Source: Solobacterium sp.
GTDB taxonomy: Bacteria > Bacillota_I > Bacilli_A > Erysipelotrichales > Erysipelotrichaceae
Direction: 5' to 3'
Length of the DNA: 64,000 bases
NCBI GenBank assembly: GCA_017512725.1
Contig: JAFWEW010000043.1
Location: 96,829 to 160,828, forward strand
Translations under genes and position numbers: made by a program
Shown: positions 17,829 to 26,114 of the stretch, one piece after another
Layout: each line of letters opens with the position of its first letter
Position numbering within the stretch: position 1 is the stretch's first letter
Notes under the pieces: model-generated
Seen by the model: the letters and a program-made list of their open reading frames with translations, nothing else
Databases searched by the model: none
What the model was told of the DNA's origin: nothing

Positions 17829-18557
17829 TTAAGCCTCGAGTGTAACGTTGGTGTAAACCTTGTTTACATCATCAGCGTCATTGAGCATGGTCATGAGCTT
17901 GTTGTAAGCTTCCACTTCTTCCGGATCGCTCAGTGTGACGTATTCATTCGGCAGCATCGTTACTTCACAGGTCTCGAATTCCACGCCCGGGATCAGTTTT
18001 TCGATTGCGTCCTGTGCCTTTGCAAAATCCGCAAACGCAGTCTTTACCATCATGACACCGTCTTCCACAGACAGATCGCTGACATCGACTTCCGCTTCCA
18101 TCATCGCATCGAGCATGGCTTCTTCATCCTCATACGGGAAATAGAAGAGTCCGCACTGCTCATAGTTGAACGATACCGCACCGGCATTGGCGAGCTTTGC
18201 GCCCTTGCACTTGTTGAATACGGTTTTGACTTCTGTATAGGCACGGTTGGTATTATCGGTCAGACAGTCTACGATTACGGTGCTGCTGCCGGGGCCGAAC
18301 CCCTCGTAACGGCATTCGGTATAGTCTTCTCCTCCGCCGCCTTTTGCCTTTTCAATTGCACGTTTGATAACGTCTGCAGGAACCTGATTGGACTTGGCTT
18401 CCTTGATCTTGCGGGCAAGCGCAAGGTTCATATCGGGATCAGGAACTCCGGATTTCGCAGCGATGTAAAGTTCTTTCCCAAAGCGCGAATACAGTTTCGA
18501 TTTCATTGCCGCTGTTTTGGCCATTGATGCGGCACGCACTTCATGTGCTCTTCCCAT
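17829..18557 (-). CDS. YebC/PmpR family regulatory/translation-associated protein
   Basis: 242-residue cytosolic protein with the family opening MGRAHEVRAASMAKTAAMKSKLYSRFGKE and the AKGGGGEDY block near residue 90. Once called transcriptional regulators, some members have since been linked to resolving ribosome stalling at proline-rich stretches. A GAGGAC site precedes the ATG. Single-gene transcript with its own terminator. Confidence 0.93.
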   Translation of the reverse strand: MGRAHEVRAASMAKTAAMKSKLYSRFGKELYIAAKSGVPDPDMNLALARKIKEAKSNQVPADVIKRAIEKAKGGGGEDYTECRYEGFGPGSSTVIVDCLTDNTNRAYTEVKTVFNKCKGAKLANAGAVSFNYEQCGLFYFPYEDEEAMLDAMMEAEVDVSDLSVEDGVMMVKTAFADFAKAQDAIEKLIPGVEFETCEVTMLPNEYVTLSDPEEVEAYNKLMTMLNDADDVNKVYTNVTLEA

Positions 18558-18647
18558 AATTCTTCGTCCTCTCTAAAAATACCTGTAAATTATAGCAATA
18601 CTTGCGTTTGTTGTGAAGTTGGCTCCATGATACAATCATTCTGTTTT

Positions 18648-19367
18648 ATGTCTACGTACGTTATCAGTGACCTGCATGGCTGCCTTACGGAATTTCAGGC
18701 CATGCTGGAGAAAATCGAATTCAGTGAATATGACGAGATGTACATTGCCGGCGATGTCTGTGACCGGGGAAAAGACCCGATCCCCCTGCTTCAGCTGATC
18801 AAAAGCAGAGGGAACATGCATCTGATTTTCGGCAATCATGATGCCTGGCTGGCAAAATATGCAGAAGATCTGATCAAAGGAAAGACCAGTCAGCCCCACC
18901 TCTATTATCTGGGGCTGGATTTCCTGACCTGGATCCATTTCAACGGAGGGCTGATCACCATGGATCAGTTCATGGACCTCGATCTGCCGGAATGCTATGA
19001 CCTCAAGGAGTATCTCGATAAGCCGGTTTACTATAAAGAGCTTGAGATCGGCGGCAGGAAGTATCTGATCGTTCATGCCGGCGTAGGGAGCTATTGCCGC
19101 TCTGGCGTTCATATTTCCGAAGTGCCGGTCAGTGAACTGCTCTGGTCGCATATCGGCATCGATGACAACCCGTTTGCGGATACAACGATGATCGTCGGCC
19201 ATATGCCGACCTTTCTGTACGGACCGCAGTATGAGGGAACGATCATTCACGGTAAAAATATCCTTCATATCGACTGCGGCTGTGTGTTCGGAAGAGCGCT
19301 TGGCTGCCTGCGGCTTGAGGATATGAAAGAGTTCTATATCAAAAGCACCTGCCCCTATCTCGAATGA
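18648..19367 (+). CDS. PPP-family metallophosphatase
   Basis: 239-residue calcineurin-like phosphoesterase. Metal-site motifs are in order: SDLHGC (~7-12), GDVCDRG (~35), FGNHD (~63), IVHAGV and VGHMP. The pattern is that of the PPP/ApaH-like serine/threonine phosphatase group. The substrate (phosphoprotein or Ap4A) cannot be decided. No Shine-Dalgarno site is seen; an extended -10 (TGaTACAAT, hexamer 18631-18636) lies 11 nt before the ATG, implying a leader of only about 5 nt. Confidence 0.85.
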   Translation: MSTYVISDLHGCLTEFQAMLEKIEFSEYDEMYIAGDVCDRGKDPIPLLQLIKSRGNMHLIFGNHDAWLAKYAEDLIKGKTSQPHLYYLGLDFLTWIHFNGGLITMDQFMDLDLPECYDLKEYLDKPVYYKELEIGGRKYLIVHAGVGSYCRSGVHISEVPVSELLWSHIGIDDNPFADTTMIVGHMPTFLYGPQYEGTIIHGKNILHIDCGCVFGRALGCLRLEDMKEFYIKSTCPYLE

Positions 19368-19390
19368 AAACTGCCTTCCGGCAGTTTTTT
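19367..19390. terminator. Bidirectional terminator
   Basis: Stem ctgcc/ggcag (19371-19375 with 19380-19384) extended by A/T runs on both sides. It lies between convergent genes and can serve both. Confidence 0.85.
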
Positions 19391-19875
19391 CAGTTCACGT
19401 TTTCTTCGATCCACGATTCGATGAGACCGATCATATGGTCACGCTGGGAAACATACGGCTCCGGCACAAAGGTTTCCGCCTGCTTCAGGTATTCATCGAT
19501 CCGGTCAAGGTCCCGCATGTAGATGATGTAGCCCTTGGATTCAAATGCCTCCAGCAGCTGGATCTGGTGATCGTTGACATGTTCCCCATAGGCACTGAGC
19601 CTAGCGGCACCAAGAACGCGCTTGCCCTGCCGGATGCCGGTCATCATCGTGCCGGCCCCGCCATGGGTGATCAGAAGATTTGCGCTGGAGAGGTATTCGT
19701 CAAACTGTTCCCGGTCGATATAATCGATCACTTTCATGACATCACTTTCGTATTTCGTAAAGCCAGCCTGAACAATGACCTCTTCCTGAATGATTCCTTC
19801 TTTTACAGCCCTTTCGACCGCATCGAGCAGTCTAGTAAAGGGCTTGTCATTGGTTCCGAGTATGACGAGTATCAT
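19390..19875 (-). CDS. Alg13/PssE-like glycosyltransferase subunit (GT28 C-terminal domain)
   Basis: 161-residue sugar-nucleotide-binding half of a split glycosyltransferase. It starts MILVILGTNDKPFTRLL and carries ITHGGAGTMM, the donor-binding signature shared with MurG/Alg13. Its ATG overlaps the stop of the Alg14-like gene (TAATG). Split pairs of this kind in Firmicutes (PssD/PssE, Cps14F/G) transfer a second sugar to an undecaprenyl-linked glycan. No other polysaccharide genes are adjacent, so the target is unknown. Confidence 0.85.
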   Translation of the reverse strand: MILVILGTNDKPFTRLLDAVERAVKEGIIQEEVIVQAGFTKYESDVMKVIDYIDREQFDEYLSSANLLITHGGAGTMMTGIRQGKRVLGAARLSAYGEHVNDHQIQLLEAFESKGYIIYMRDLDRIDEYLKQAETFVPEPYVSQRDHMIGLIESWIEENVN

Positions 19876-20357
19876 TAGAAAATAAAACCTCCGTAAACCG
19901 CATTCGGATAGATCTCCAGCATGCTTTTCCACTGTACGATGAAGAGATCCGCGATCGGATAGATCATCTTTCCGGCCATCGTCGGGGTCGTCGCGTTAGC
20001 GATCGTCTCGATCCAGATGACCTTCTTTTTCTGCATATGGGCAATTCTGCACATCGGCACTGCCGTATGGGTACCGGTTGTGATGATCACATCCGGTTTC
20101 CACTTCCGGTAGTAATACAGGCTTTTGAGTATGTTGGCGGAAAAATGAAATACATAGGTCAGCGGCTGGGACTTGGAACCGTATGGAACAAAGGCAACCC
20201 GGTCCGCTCCGTATTTGTCCCGAAGGGTCAGATTGGACGGATTGTCTTCGGTGATGATGCGGTAATCGCAGTGCTCAAACATCGGACTCAGCTGCAGCAG
20301 TTCGCTCAGATGTCCGCCTGTGCTCGATATAAATAAGATTCTTGTGTTTTTATCCAT
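19875..20357 (-). CDS. Alg14/PssD-like membrane-recruiting glycosyltransferase subunit
   Basis: 160-residue partner of the Alg13-like gene. ISSTGGHLSELLQL near the N-terminus and PDVIITTGTHTAVPM are Alg14/PssD hallmarks. The N-terminal half usually binds the acceptor and tethers the catalytic subunit to the membrane. No strong Shine-Dalgarno site is present: the ATG lies immediately after the T tract of the upstream terminator hairpin. Confidence 0.85.
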   Translation of the reverse strand: MDKNTRILFISSTGGHLSELLQLSPMFEHCDYRIITEDNPSNLTLRDKYGADRVAFVPYGSKSQPLTYVFHFSANILKSLYYYRKWKPDVIITTGTHTAVPMCRIAHMQKKKVIWIETIANATTPTMAGKMIYPIADLFIVQWKSMLEIYPNAVYGGFIF

Positions 20358-20389
20358 AAAAAAACCTGAGGTGTATTGCTACACCTCAG
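20358..20389 (-). terminator. Terminator after the Enzyme I gene, touching the next start codon
   Basis: Perfect 10-bp stem (20366-20375 with 20380-20389) followed on the minus strand by seven Ts (20364-20358) that end exactly at the ATG of the Alg14-like gene. A TATAAT sits just upstream of the stem on the same strand. Confidence 0.85.
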
Positions 20390-20404
20390 ATTATAGCGCA
20401 TTGC

Positions 20405-22354
20405 TTAAGCGCTGACGGTAGATTTTACCAGTTCCGCTACTTCCTCGCTGGTATCGCAGTTGACTGCCTTGTCCGCCATTGCCTTCATCTCCTCATAGCT
20501 GAGTGAGTTGATGATCTGACGGGCACGCAGGATCGAGGTTGCGCTCATCGAGAACTCATCGAGTCCAAGTCCGAGCAGTACCGGAGCTGCGAGTTCATCA
20601 CCGGCCATCTCACCGCACATGCCGCACCATTTGCCGTTCTTGTGTGCGCCGTCGATCGTCATTTTGATGAGACGCAGTACCGACGGGTTGAGCGGCTGAT
20701 ACAGATAGGATACCGGTTCACTCATACGGTCCGCAGCCATTGAGTACTGAACCAGGTCATTGGTTCCGATCGAGAAGAAGTCTGCATACTTGGAAAGCTG
20801 ATCTGCCAGAACTGCAGCTGCAGGGATTTCAATCATACAGCCGACTTCAACATCGTCTGCGACCTTGACGCCTTCGCTGATCAGTTCGGCTCTTGCCTCA
20901 TCGTAGCAGGCCTTGGCATTCTTGAACTCGTTGACCGTAGCGATCATCGGGAACACGATGCAGAGCTTGCCATAGACGGAAGCACGCAGCAGTGCTCTCA
21001 GCTGGGTGCGGAACACATCCTTGCGGATCAGGCAGAAGCGGACGGCACGAACACCGAGGAACGGGTTCATCTCTTCCGCAAACTCATAGTACTTCAGCTT
21101 CTTGTCACCGCCGATATCCAGTGTACGGATAACGACCGGCTTGCCATTCATGCCTTCCAGTACCTGCTTGTATGCGGCAAACTGAGTCTCTTCATCCGGG
21201 AAGTCGTCTTCACTCTTCATATAGAGGAATTCAGTACGGAACAGGCCTACGCCCTCACCGCCGTTTTCGTTGACGCCTTCGACATCCTTCGGTCCGCCGA
21301 TGTTTCCGACCAGAAGTACCTTGTGTCCGTCGGTGGAAATGGAAGGCTCATTCTTGAGTGCCTTGAGCGCTTCCTTCTGCTTGCGGTATTCTTCACCCTT
21401 TGCGGCATATTCTGCCTTCTGTTCTTCGGTCGGGTTGAGAATGACTTCACCGCTCAGCGCATCGAGAATCACTTCATCGCCGGCCTTGGCTGCTTCCAGA
21501 ATGCCTTTGACGCCGACAACTGCCGGAATCTCAAGCGAACGGGCCATGATGGCGCTGTGGCTGGTACGGCCGCCGATTTCGGTTGCGAAACCCTTTGCGA
21601 ATGCCTTGTTCAAAGAACCGGTATCACTCGGGGTCAGGTCCTTGGCAATAACAACGACCGGTGTGTCGAGTGTGGCAAGATTCGGAATAATCTTTCCGCA
21701 GAGATTGCACTTCAGACGGAACGTAACATCCTTGATATCCGCTGCGCGCTCTCTCATATAGGCATCTTCCATGGATTCAAAGATCGTTACCATCATGTTG
21801 GCAACCTGTTCGGTTGCGTATTCCGCATTGACCTTGTCGTTTTTGATCATCTCCTCGATCTGACCGCGCAGTTCGGGATCTCCTGCCATCATCAGATGCG
21901 CATCAAATACAGCCAGTTCTTCCGGTGCGAGGCTCTTCGACGCAACTTCCTTGATCTTTTCAATGTCTTCCACCGTCTTGGCAAAAGCACTGTCCAGTTT
22001 CGCGAGTTCCTGGTCCGGATCGGACTCGACCATCTTGATGTCGAGTACCGGCTGCTCAAGCTTGTAAACCTTTGCGATTGCAATTCCCTGTGAAGCGGCA
22101 ATACCTTTAAGCATGATTGCTTCGTCCTCCTTCATGCATTGTGTTATCAGTTCCTCTACATCGCGAATGCAGTTCACAGAAAGAATTTCATCATCACCAG
22201 CGGTAATCCCGAATTTTTCTTCCACATTCAGCATGAAATCCACGACATCATAAGAATCCATTCCGACGGAAGAGAACAAGGTATCTTCCATGATCTCTGC
22301 CGGAAGCCGTGCGTACTTCATAGCCAATTGTTTTAAGAACGCAAACCGTTCCAT
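20405..22354 (-). CDS. ptsI: PTS Enzyme I with N-terminal acyl-carrier-protein-like domain
   Basis: Residues ~81-649 are a full phosphoenolpyruvate-protein phosphotransferase: MLKGIAASQGIAIAKVY opening, GGRTSHSAIMARS with the phosphorylated His, GLFRTEFLYM, SIGTNDLVQYSMAADR and CGMCGEMAGD. EI passes phosphate from PEP to HPr. Residues 1-80 look like an acyl carrier protein, with GMDSYDVVDFML in place of the usual DSL motif (candidate phosphopantetheine Ser34). An AAGGAG site precedes the first ATG. A second, AAGGAGG, lies before the internal ATG at 22114, so free EI may also be made. No ptsH is adjacent. Confidence 0.88.
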   Translation of the reverse strand: MERFAFLKQLAMKYARLPAEIMEDTLFSSVGMDSYDVVDFMLNVEEKFGITAGDDEILSVNCIRDVEELITQCMKEDEAIMLKGIAASQGIAIAKVYKLEQPVLDIKMVESDPDQELAKLDSAFAKTVEDIEKIKEVASKSLAPEELAVFDAHLMMAGDPELRGQIEEMIKNDKVNAEYATEQVANMMVTIFESMEDAYMRERAADIKDVTFRLKCNLCGKIIPNLATLDTPVVVIAKDLTPSDTGSLNKAFAKGFATEIGGRTSHSAIMARSLEIPAVVGVKGILEAAKAGDEVILDALSGEVILNPTEEQKAEYAAKGEEYRKQKEALKALKNEPSISTDGHKVLLVGNIGGPKDVEGVNENGGEGVGLFRTEFLYMKSEDDFPDEETQFAAYKQVLEGMNGKPVVIRTLDIGGDKKLKYYEFAEEMNPFLGVRAVRFCLIRKDVFRTQLRALLRASVYGKLCIVFPMIATVNEFKNAKACYDEARAELISEGVKVADDVEVGCMIEIPAAAVLADQLSKYADFFSIGTNDLVQYSMAADRMSEPVSYLYQPLNPSVLRLIKMTIDGAHKNGKWCGMCGEMAGDELAAPVLLGLGLDEFSMSATSILRARQIINSLSYEEMKAMADKAVNCDTSEEVAELVKSTVSA

Positions 22355-22403
22355 AAAGGAAACTCCTTATAGTTCAGATATTAACACAATTTAGGAAACA
22401 GGA

Positions 22404-22844
22404 CTACACTGACTCCGGCAGATTATACGTCTTGCAGCGACGGAGAAACTCGACCATTGCCGTAAACAGGTGCCTCCGGAACGTTTCCCTGGAATAGAAA
22501 TCCTCATACCAGTTTTCCTCGGATTCCTCAAAGAACTGCCGGCGGATGATCGTCTGGGATTCCGTGCTGCAGGAAAGAATGATATTGTCCACCGTTGAAA
22601 CGAAGCAGCAGTCCTGCAGAAACGCTTCGGAACCCATGCCGTACGCATTTCCGTAAATCGCCAGCTTGATCCGCAGGTTGGCCTTGCGGTAGAGAAATCC
22701 CAGATGCGACATGATTGTCTCCATGTTCTTCATGTTGCTGTCGGAATGATCTCCGTCACCTGGAGCGACGGCAAGTTTCCGTTCCCCGGAAGTTTTTCGT
22801 TTCTTTTTTTCCGGTACCGGTACTGCTTCAATAGTTTGATTCAT
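22404..22844 (-). CDS. Hypothetical protein
   Basis: 146-residue soluble protein that I do not recognise. A Lys/Arg-rich N-terminus (EKKKRKTSGERK) is followed by a mixed domain with YGNAYGMGSEAFLQDCCF and a charged, aromatic C-terminus. The start at 22844 has a perfect AAAGGAGG site; an in-frame upstream extension has none. It lies upstream of and codirectional with the Enzyme I gene, 49 bp apart. Confidence 0.6.
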   Translation of the reverse strand: MNQTIEAVPVPEKKKRKTSGERKLAVAPGDGDHSDSNMKNMETIMSHLGFLYRKANLRIKLAIYGNAYGMGSEAFLQDCCFVSTVDNIILSCSTESQTIIRRQFFEESEENWYEDFYSRETFRRHLFTAMVEFLRRCKTYNLPESV

Positions 22845-22917
22845 AATAAATACCTCCTTTATCATTTTGTATTGTTCATGAATCGGAATTATAAGGGGAA
22901 CCGGCTGAGGTTTTGCC

Positions 22918-22977
22918 TTGCCATTATTTCCGCCTTCACTTAACATATAGGAGTGATTTCGAAAAACTCCTGAAATC
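22918..22977 (+). promoter_or_regulatory. Promoter and overlapping inverted repeats before the membrane-protein gene
   Basis: Plus-strand TTGCCA (22918-22923), 17 bp, TAACAT (22941-22946). Directly downstream are two mutually exclusive inverted repeats: aggagt/actcct (22949-22954, 22966-22971) and gatttc/gaaatc (22955-22960, 22972-22977). They would fall at the 5' end of the transcript. Confidence 0.4.
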
Positions 22978-22992
22978 AGAAAAAAATATTTT

Positions 22993-23652
22993 ATGAAATT
23001 CGTAAAAACAACGACAATGTCGTTTAAACGTATTGTTATCTCTTTATCTATATTTCTGCTCGTCCCGGTGCTGCGTCTTGTTCTCACTCCGTTTACACAC
23101 AGTGAGACGCTTTCACTGATGCTGGCCCTGAATCTCAGCGCATGGATCCTTCTGATCTATGACTGGGAGCTTTTTGGCCTGCACTGGAACCGGGCAAAAA
23201 GTGCGCTTGCAGATTCCATTCTGTATGCCGTAATCGGATTCGTGTTCCTCTTTTTCTGGACACTGTTCAACGCGGCCTATCTGAACGGAAAGATGCTGCT
23301 GCCGGATGAGGCCATCCTGCACAGCTATCCGATTGCCAAGCCGCCGGTGCTGTTTGCCTACAGTATTTCGCTTTCAGTCATCATCAACATTTCCTTCAAG
23401 TGCATTACGGACCGGTTCAAGGTTCATGCCCGGGAAGCCGCGATGATCTTGATGTCCGGATTTGTGTTTGGTCTGATCTATACCATAACAATGACCCCGG
23501 TGCGCCTGCCGTTCCTTCTGCAGACTTACCTGTATAACATGATCACGATTACTGCGCTGTCCTACATGTATAACCAGACGCATTCCTTTGTGCCCGGAAT
23601 GACTGCCCTGGCAGCCGTTCTTCTGATTTGGCAGCTGGTATTCGTCGTGTGA
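22993..23652 (+). CDS. Hypothetical polytopic membrane protein
   Basis: 219 residues with about six hydrophobic helices (for example residues 12-30, 42-58, 75-95, 115-135, 150-168, 195-219) and no catalytic motif I can name. The start is uncertain: neither the ATG at 22993 nor the one at 23017 has a Shine-Dalgarno site. It is a single gene on the plus strand, divergent from the hypothetical gene at 22844 and followed by its own terminator. Confidence 0.65.
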   Translation: MKFVKTTTMSFKRIVISLSIFLLVPVLRLVLTPFTHSETLSLMLALNLSAWILLIYDWELFGLHWNRAKSALADSILYAVIGFVFLFFWTLFNAAYLNGKMLLPDEAILHSYPIAKPPVLFAYSISLSVIINISFKCITDRFKVHAREAAMILMSGFVFGLIYTITMTPVRLPFLLQTYLYNMITITALSYMYNQTHSFVPGMTALAAVLLIWQLVFVV

Positions 23653-23798
23653 GGACGGATCAGGTATCCTCGTCCCAGATCATGACCAGAAAAATACTCA
23701 GCCGGTTCTTTGCATTCATGATTTTTTCCTTGTATGTACTCTTTTAAGAATAGTCATTTTTTTGTAAGAAACCATTCTAAAGATTCATAAAAATGTGT

Positions 23799-23826
23799 GC
23801 CCATAATGAAAGGTTGGGCCTTTTTT
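23799..23826 (+). terminator. Probable terminator of the membrane-protein gene
   Basis: Stem gccca (23799-23803) with tgggc (23815-23819), followed by c and six Ts on the plus strand. Short but GC-rich. The rest of the 300-bp gap between 23652 and 23950 shows only this and the hpf terminator. Confidence 0.55.
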
Positions 23827-23872
23827 ATACACGCATGATCTCTTCCAAATCCGCATAAACATGCGCAAATAA

Positions 23873-23931
23873 GAAAAAGGAGCGTTAACTCCTCCTGCGT
23901 GCATGTGCACCAGTACCGTTAACGCTCCTTT
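23873..23931 (-). terminator. Terminator after hpf
   Basis: Perfect 13-bp stem (23877-23889 with 23918-23930) with a T-rich 3' tail on the minus strand. The loop holds a small gtgca/tgcac palindrome. Confidence 0.85.
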
Positions 23932-23949
23932 GCTCTTTCTGCGAATACG

Positions 23950-24471
23950 CTATTCGGTCTCAATCAGTCCGTACCCGCCATTGTTGCGGCGGTACACCAC
24001 CGAGATCCGATCACTCTCATCATCCGTATAGATGTAGAAATCGTGATTGGAAAGCTCCATCTGCATGATTGCTTCTTCCAGGTCCATCTTTTCCGCGACG
24101 ATCGATTTGGTCTTGACCGGAATATCGACATCCTCTGCTTCTTCCTCCAGGATGAAGGATTCCGCCAGGGAATCACGGTGCCTGCGGTTCAGACGGGTCT
24201 TCTGCCGGCGAAGCTGATCCTCCAACTTGTCCAGGGCGATATCCACTGCGGAGTAGATATCCTGCTGTTCGACTTCGGTTCTGAGAATACCGACTTTGGA
24301 AGGAATGGTCACCTCGATCTTCTGGGTATTCGGATATACCCGTGCCACCACCCGTGCGGTGGTGTCTCCGTCGATCAGAAGATACTTCTGAAGCCCGGAG
24401 AGCTTCTTTTCGATCTTCTCTCTCATCGGATCTGTAATGGTAATATTCTTCCCTACAATCTCAAAACGCAT
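23950..24471 (-). CDS. hpf: Ribosome hibernation promoting factor (long form)
   Basis: 173-residue long HPF. It has an N-terminal S30AE domain (MRFEIVGKNITITDPMREKIEKKL) that blocks the decoding site, and a C-terminal domain (SIVAEKMDLEEAIMQMEL, YRRNNGGYGLIE) that drives 100S dimer formation in Firmicutes. GAGGATATAAT precedes the ATG. Monocistronic with its own terminator. Confidence 0.95.
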   Translation of the reverse strand: MRFEIVGKNITITDPMREKIEKKLSGLQKYLLIDGDTTARVVARVYPNTQKIEVTIPSKVGILRTEVEQQDIYSAVDIALDKLEDQLRRQKTRLNRRHRDSLAESFILEEEAEDVDIPVKTKSIVAEKMDLEEAIMQMELSNHDFYIYTDDESDRISVVYRRNNGGYGLIETE

Positions 24472-24597
24472 ATTATATCCTCACTTTCTGTTTTGAAAAT
24501 GTTCCAGAATGTTTGAATTATATTCGCTTCTCTTTTCTGTCTTTATTATACCGTATTACCATCCCCTTCAACGTCAAAACACAGAATTTTGAGAATC
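24472..24597. other. Upstream region of hpf
   Basis: 126 bp of AT-rich sequence containing the hpf leader. Several A/T stretches could serve as -10 elements; none stands out. Confidence 0.3.
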
Positions 24598-24621
24598 AAA
24601 AAACGCCTCGGTCAGAGACGT
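24598..24621 (-). terminator. Terminator after the DUF2779 gene
   Basis: Stem acgcctc (24603-24609) with gagacgt (24615-24621), one G-U pair, followed by T5 on the minus strand. Confidence 0.75.
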
Positions 24622-24628
24622 CCTTTGA

Positions 24629-26107
24629 TTATGGTTCCTGCGGCTGGGCAAGCTGCTGCAGCCACTGAAATACCGCTGCCGTCGCATAGCTGTCCATGGA
24701 GCAGTAAGCCTTCAGATCCTCAATGATCCGCTGGCGGTCGATTCCCGCTTCTTCCCGGTCGAGATGGCGCCATTCAAAGACCGCTTCCATGCCATGCCGG
24801 ATATCCAGTTCCTGATAGCTGTTTTCTTCCAGCATATTCATGATGGTCTTGAGGGACCAGCTTCCCCGCATCCGCACATCATATACGATGCCGCTGGCAA
24901 ACGGCAGCTGCAGATCCTTCATCCGGCGGTTCAGTCCAAGCAGCCGTTCTGAATATTCCGGCAGAAGCTCCGCAAGTTCACGGATCCGGATCATCTCCGC
25001 ACCATCGGCGTTATATGCCAGGATCGTTCCGTATTCCGGGATATCCTTCAGCAGCGATTCCGCAAGTTCTCTCCGGTCATCGTGCGTGGAAAGAAAGACC
25101 TTGTGGTCCATCGTTCCATCCCGGTGCAGGATATGAATACTGTATTCAAACAGCAGTACATCGTAGGGCCGCATGCCCTTGTATGGCGGGATCGCAAAAC
25201 ATTCCCATTCAAAGTCCAGGAAGGTAACAGGATAGACAATCGAATCGAGCCAGGCATTCAGTGCCATGCGGTCCGCAAACAGACCGCTGTTCTGATCCGC
25301 CCGGATCTGTGCATACTGGATCGGGCTGCCTTCGATCCGCCCGGGATCCGCATCTTTCAGTTCCGTCTTCCCTTCGCTGTTCATGGCATAGCGGTGCTGT
25401 GATCCGCTCAGCGTCAGGATGGAATTATCCGGTATCTCGGATTCATTCGGGAAGCAGGTTTCATAGTAGCGGCATTTCTGCCGGCCGGTACACTTGGGCG
25501 TACGGACCGCTTCCTTCATCGGCTGCTTTACCGCTTCATCCATGGCCCGGACTTCGGCACTGACGTCGGTCATGGAAGCCTTGATCGCTTCCCTGAGCAG
25601 TTTGCCATGGTGCCGCCGGTTATTGTAGAAATACTCGGTCACCACAAACAGCTGTGTGGGATCCAGCGTATCGCCCCGGACATAATCGGCATTGAGATGA
25701 ATCATATAGTAATCGTTCAGCGGGATGCCAAGCGAATTGAGAACCCATACGGTATCGCAGTAGAACTGCATGTCTTCACTGCGCGGAAAGAGACCGACAA
25801 ACAGGAAATACAGATCAAACCCGTTGTCCCGGCGATGCAGGAACGGCACCTTGATCCGCAGGCCTCCGTACTCAAAACGGGCTTTCATCAGCCAATCATA
25901 CTTCAGCAGTGCCTTCATGGCCCGTTCGGGGTCATCTCCCCGTTCCCCGACGAAGTAGTTTTCAGCACCGATCTTCTTTGCGGCCAGTGCAGTCACCTCA
26001 TCGTCGAGACGGATGAAATTCTGAAACGGAACTTTCTCGGAAATCTGATCCAGCAGAAAAATCCGGGGGCAGCGATTGAATTTTTTCAGGTCGGAAATAT
26101 GGTACAT
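24629..26107 (-). CDS. DUF2779 domain protein, predicted nuclease
   Basis: 492 residues starting MYHISDLKKFNRCPRIFLLD, an N-terminal segment like PD-(D/E)xK/Cas4-type nucleases. A cysteine cluster (CTGRQKCRYYETCF) resembles an Fe-S site. The C-terminal half is DUF2779: FLDFEWECFAIPPYKGMRPYD with acidic residues of a DnaQ-like exonuclease fold, later ILAYNADGAE and CSMDSYAT. A GAGGG site precedes the ATG, 7 bp after the peptidase stop; a longer frame lacks one. Family function is unproven. Confidence 0.75.
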   Translation of the reverse strand: MYHISDLKKFNRCPRIFLLDQISEKVPFQNFIRLDDEVTALAAKKIGAENYFVGERGDDPERAMKALLKYDWLMKARFEYGGLRIKVPFLHRRDNGFDLYFLFVGLFPRSEDMQFYCDTVWVLNSLGIPLNDYYMIHLNADYVRGDTLDPTQLFVVTEYFYNNRRHHGKLLREAIKASMTDVSAEVRAMDEAVKQPMKEAVRTPKCTGRQKCRYYETCFPNESEIPDNSILTLSGSQHRYAMNSEGKTELKDADPGRIEGSPIQYAQIRADQNSGLFADRMALNAWLDSIVYPVTFLDFEWECFAIPPYKGMRPYDVLLFEYSIHILHRDGTMDHKVFLSTHDDRRELAESLLKDIPEYGTILAYNADGAEMIRIRELAELLPEYSERLLGLNRRMKDLQLPFASGIVYDVRMRGSWSLKTIMNMLEENSYQELDIRHGMEAVFEWRHLDREEAGIDRQRIIEDLKAYCSMDSYATAAVFQWLQQLAQPQEP

Positions 26108-26114
26108 ATTACCC

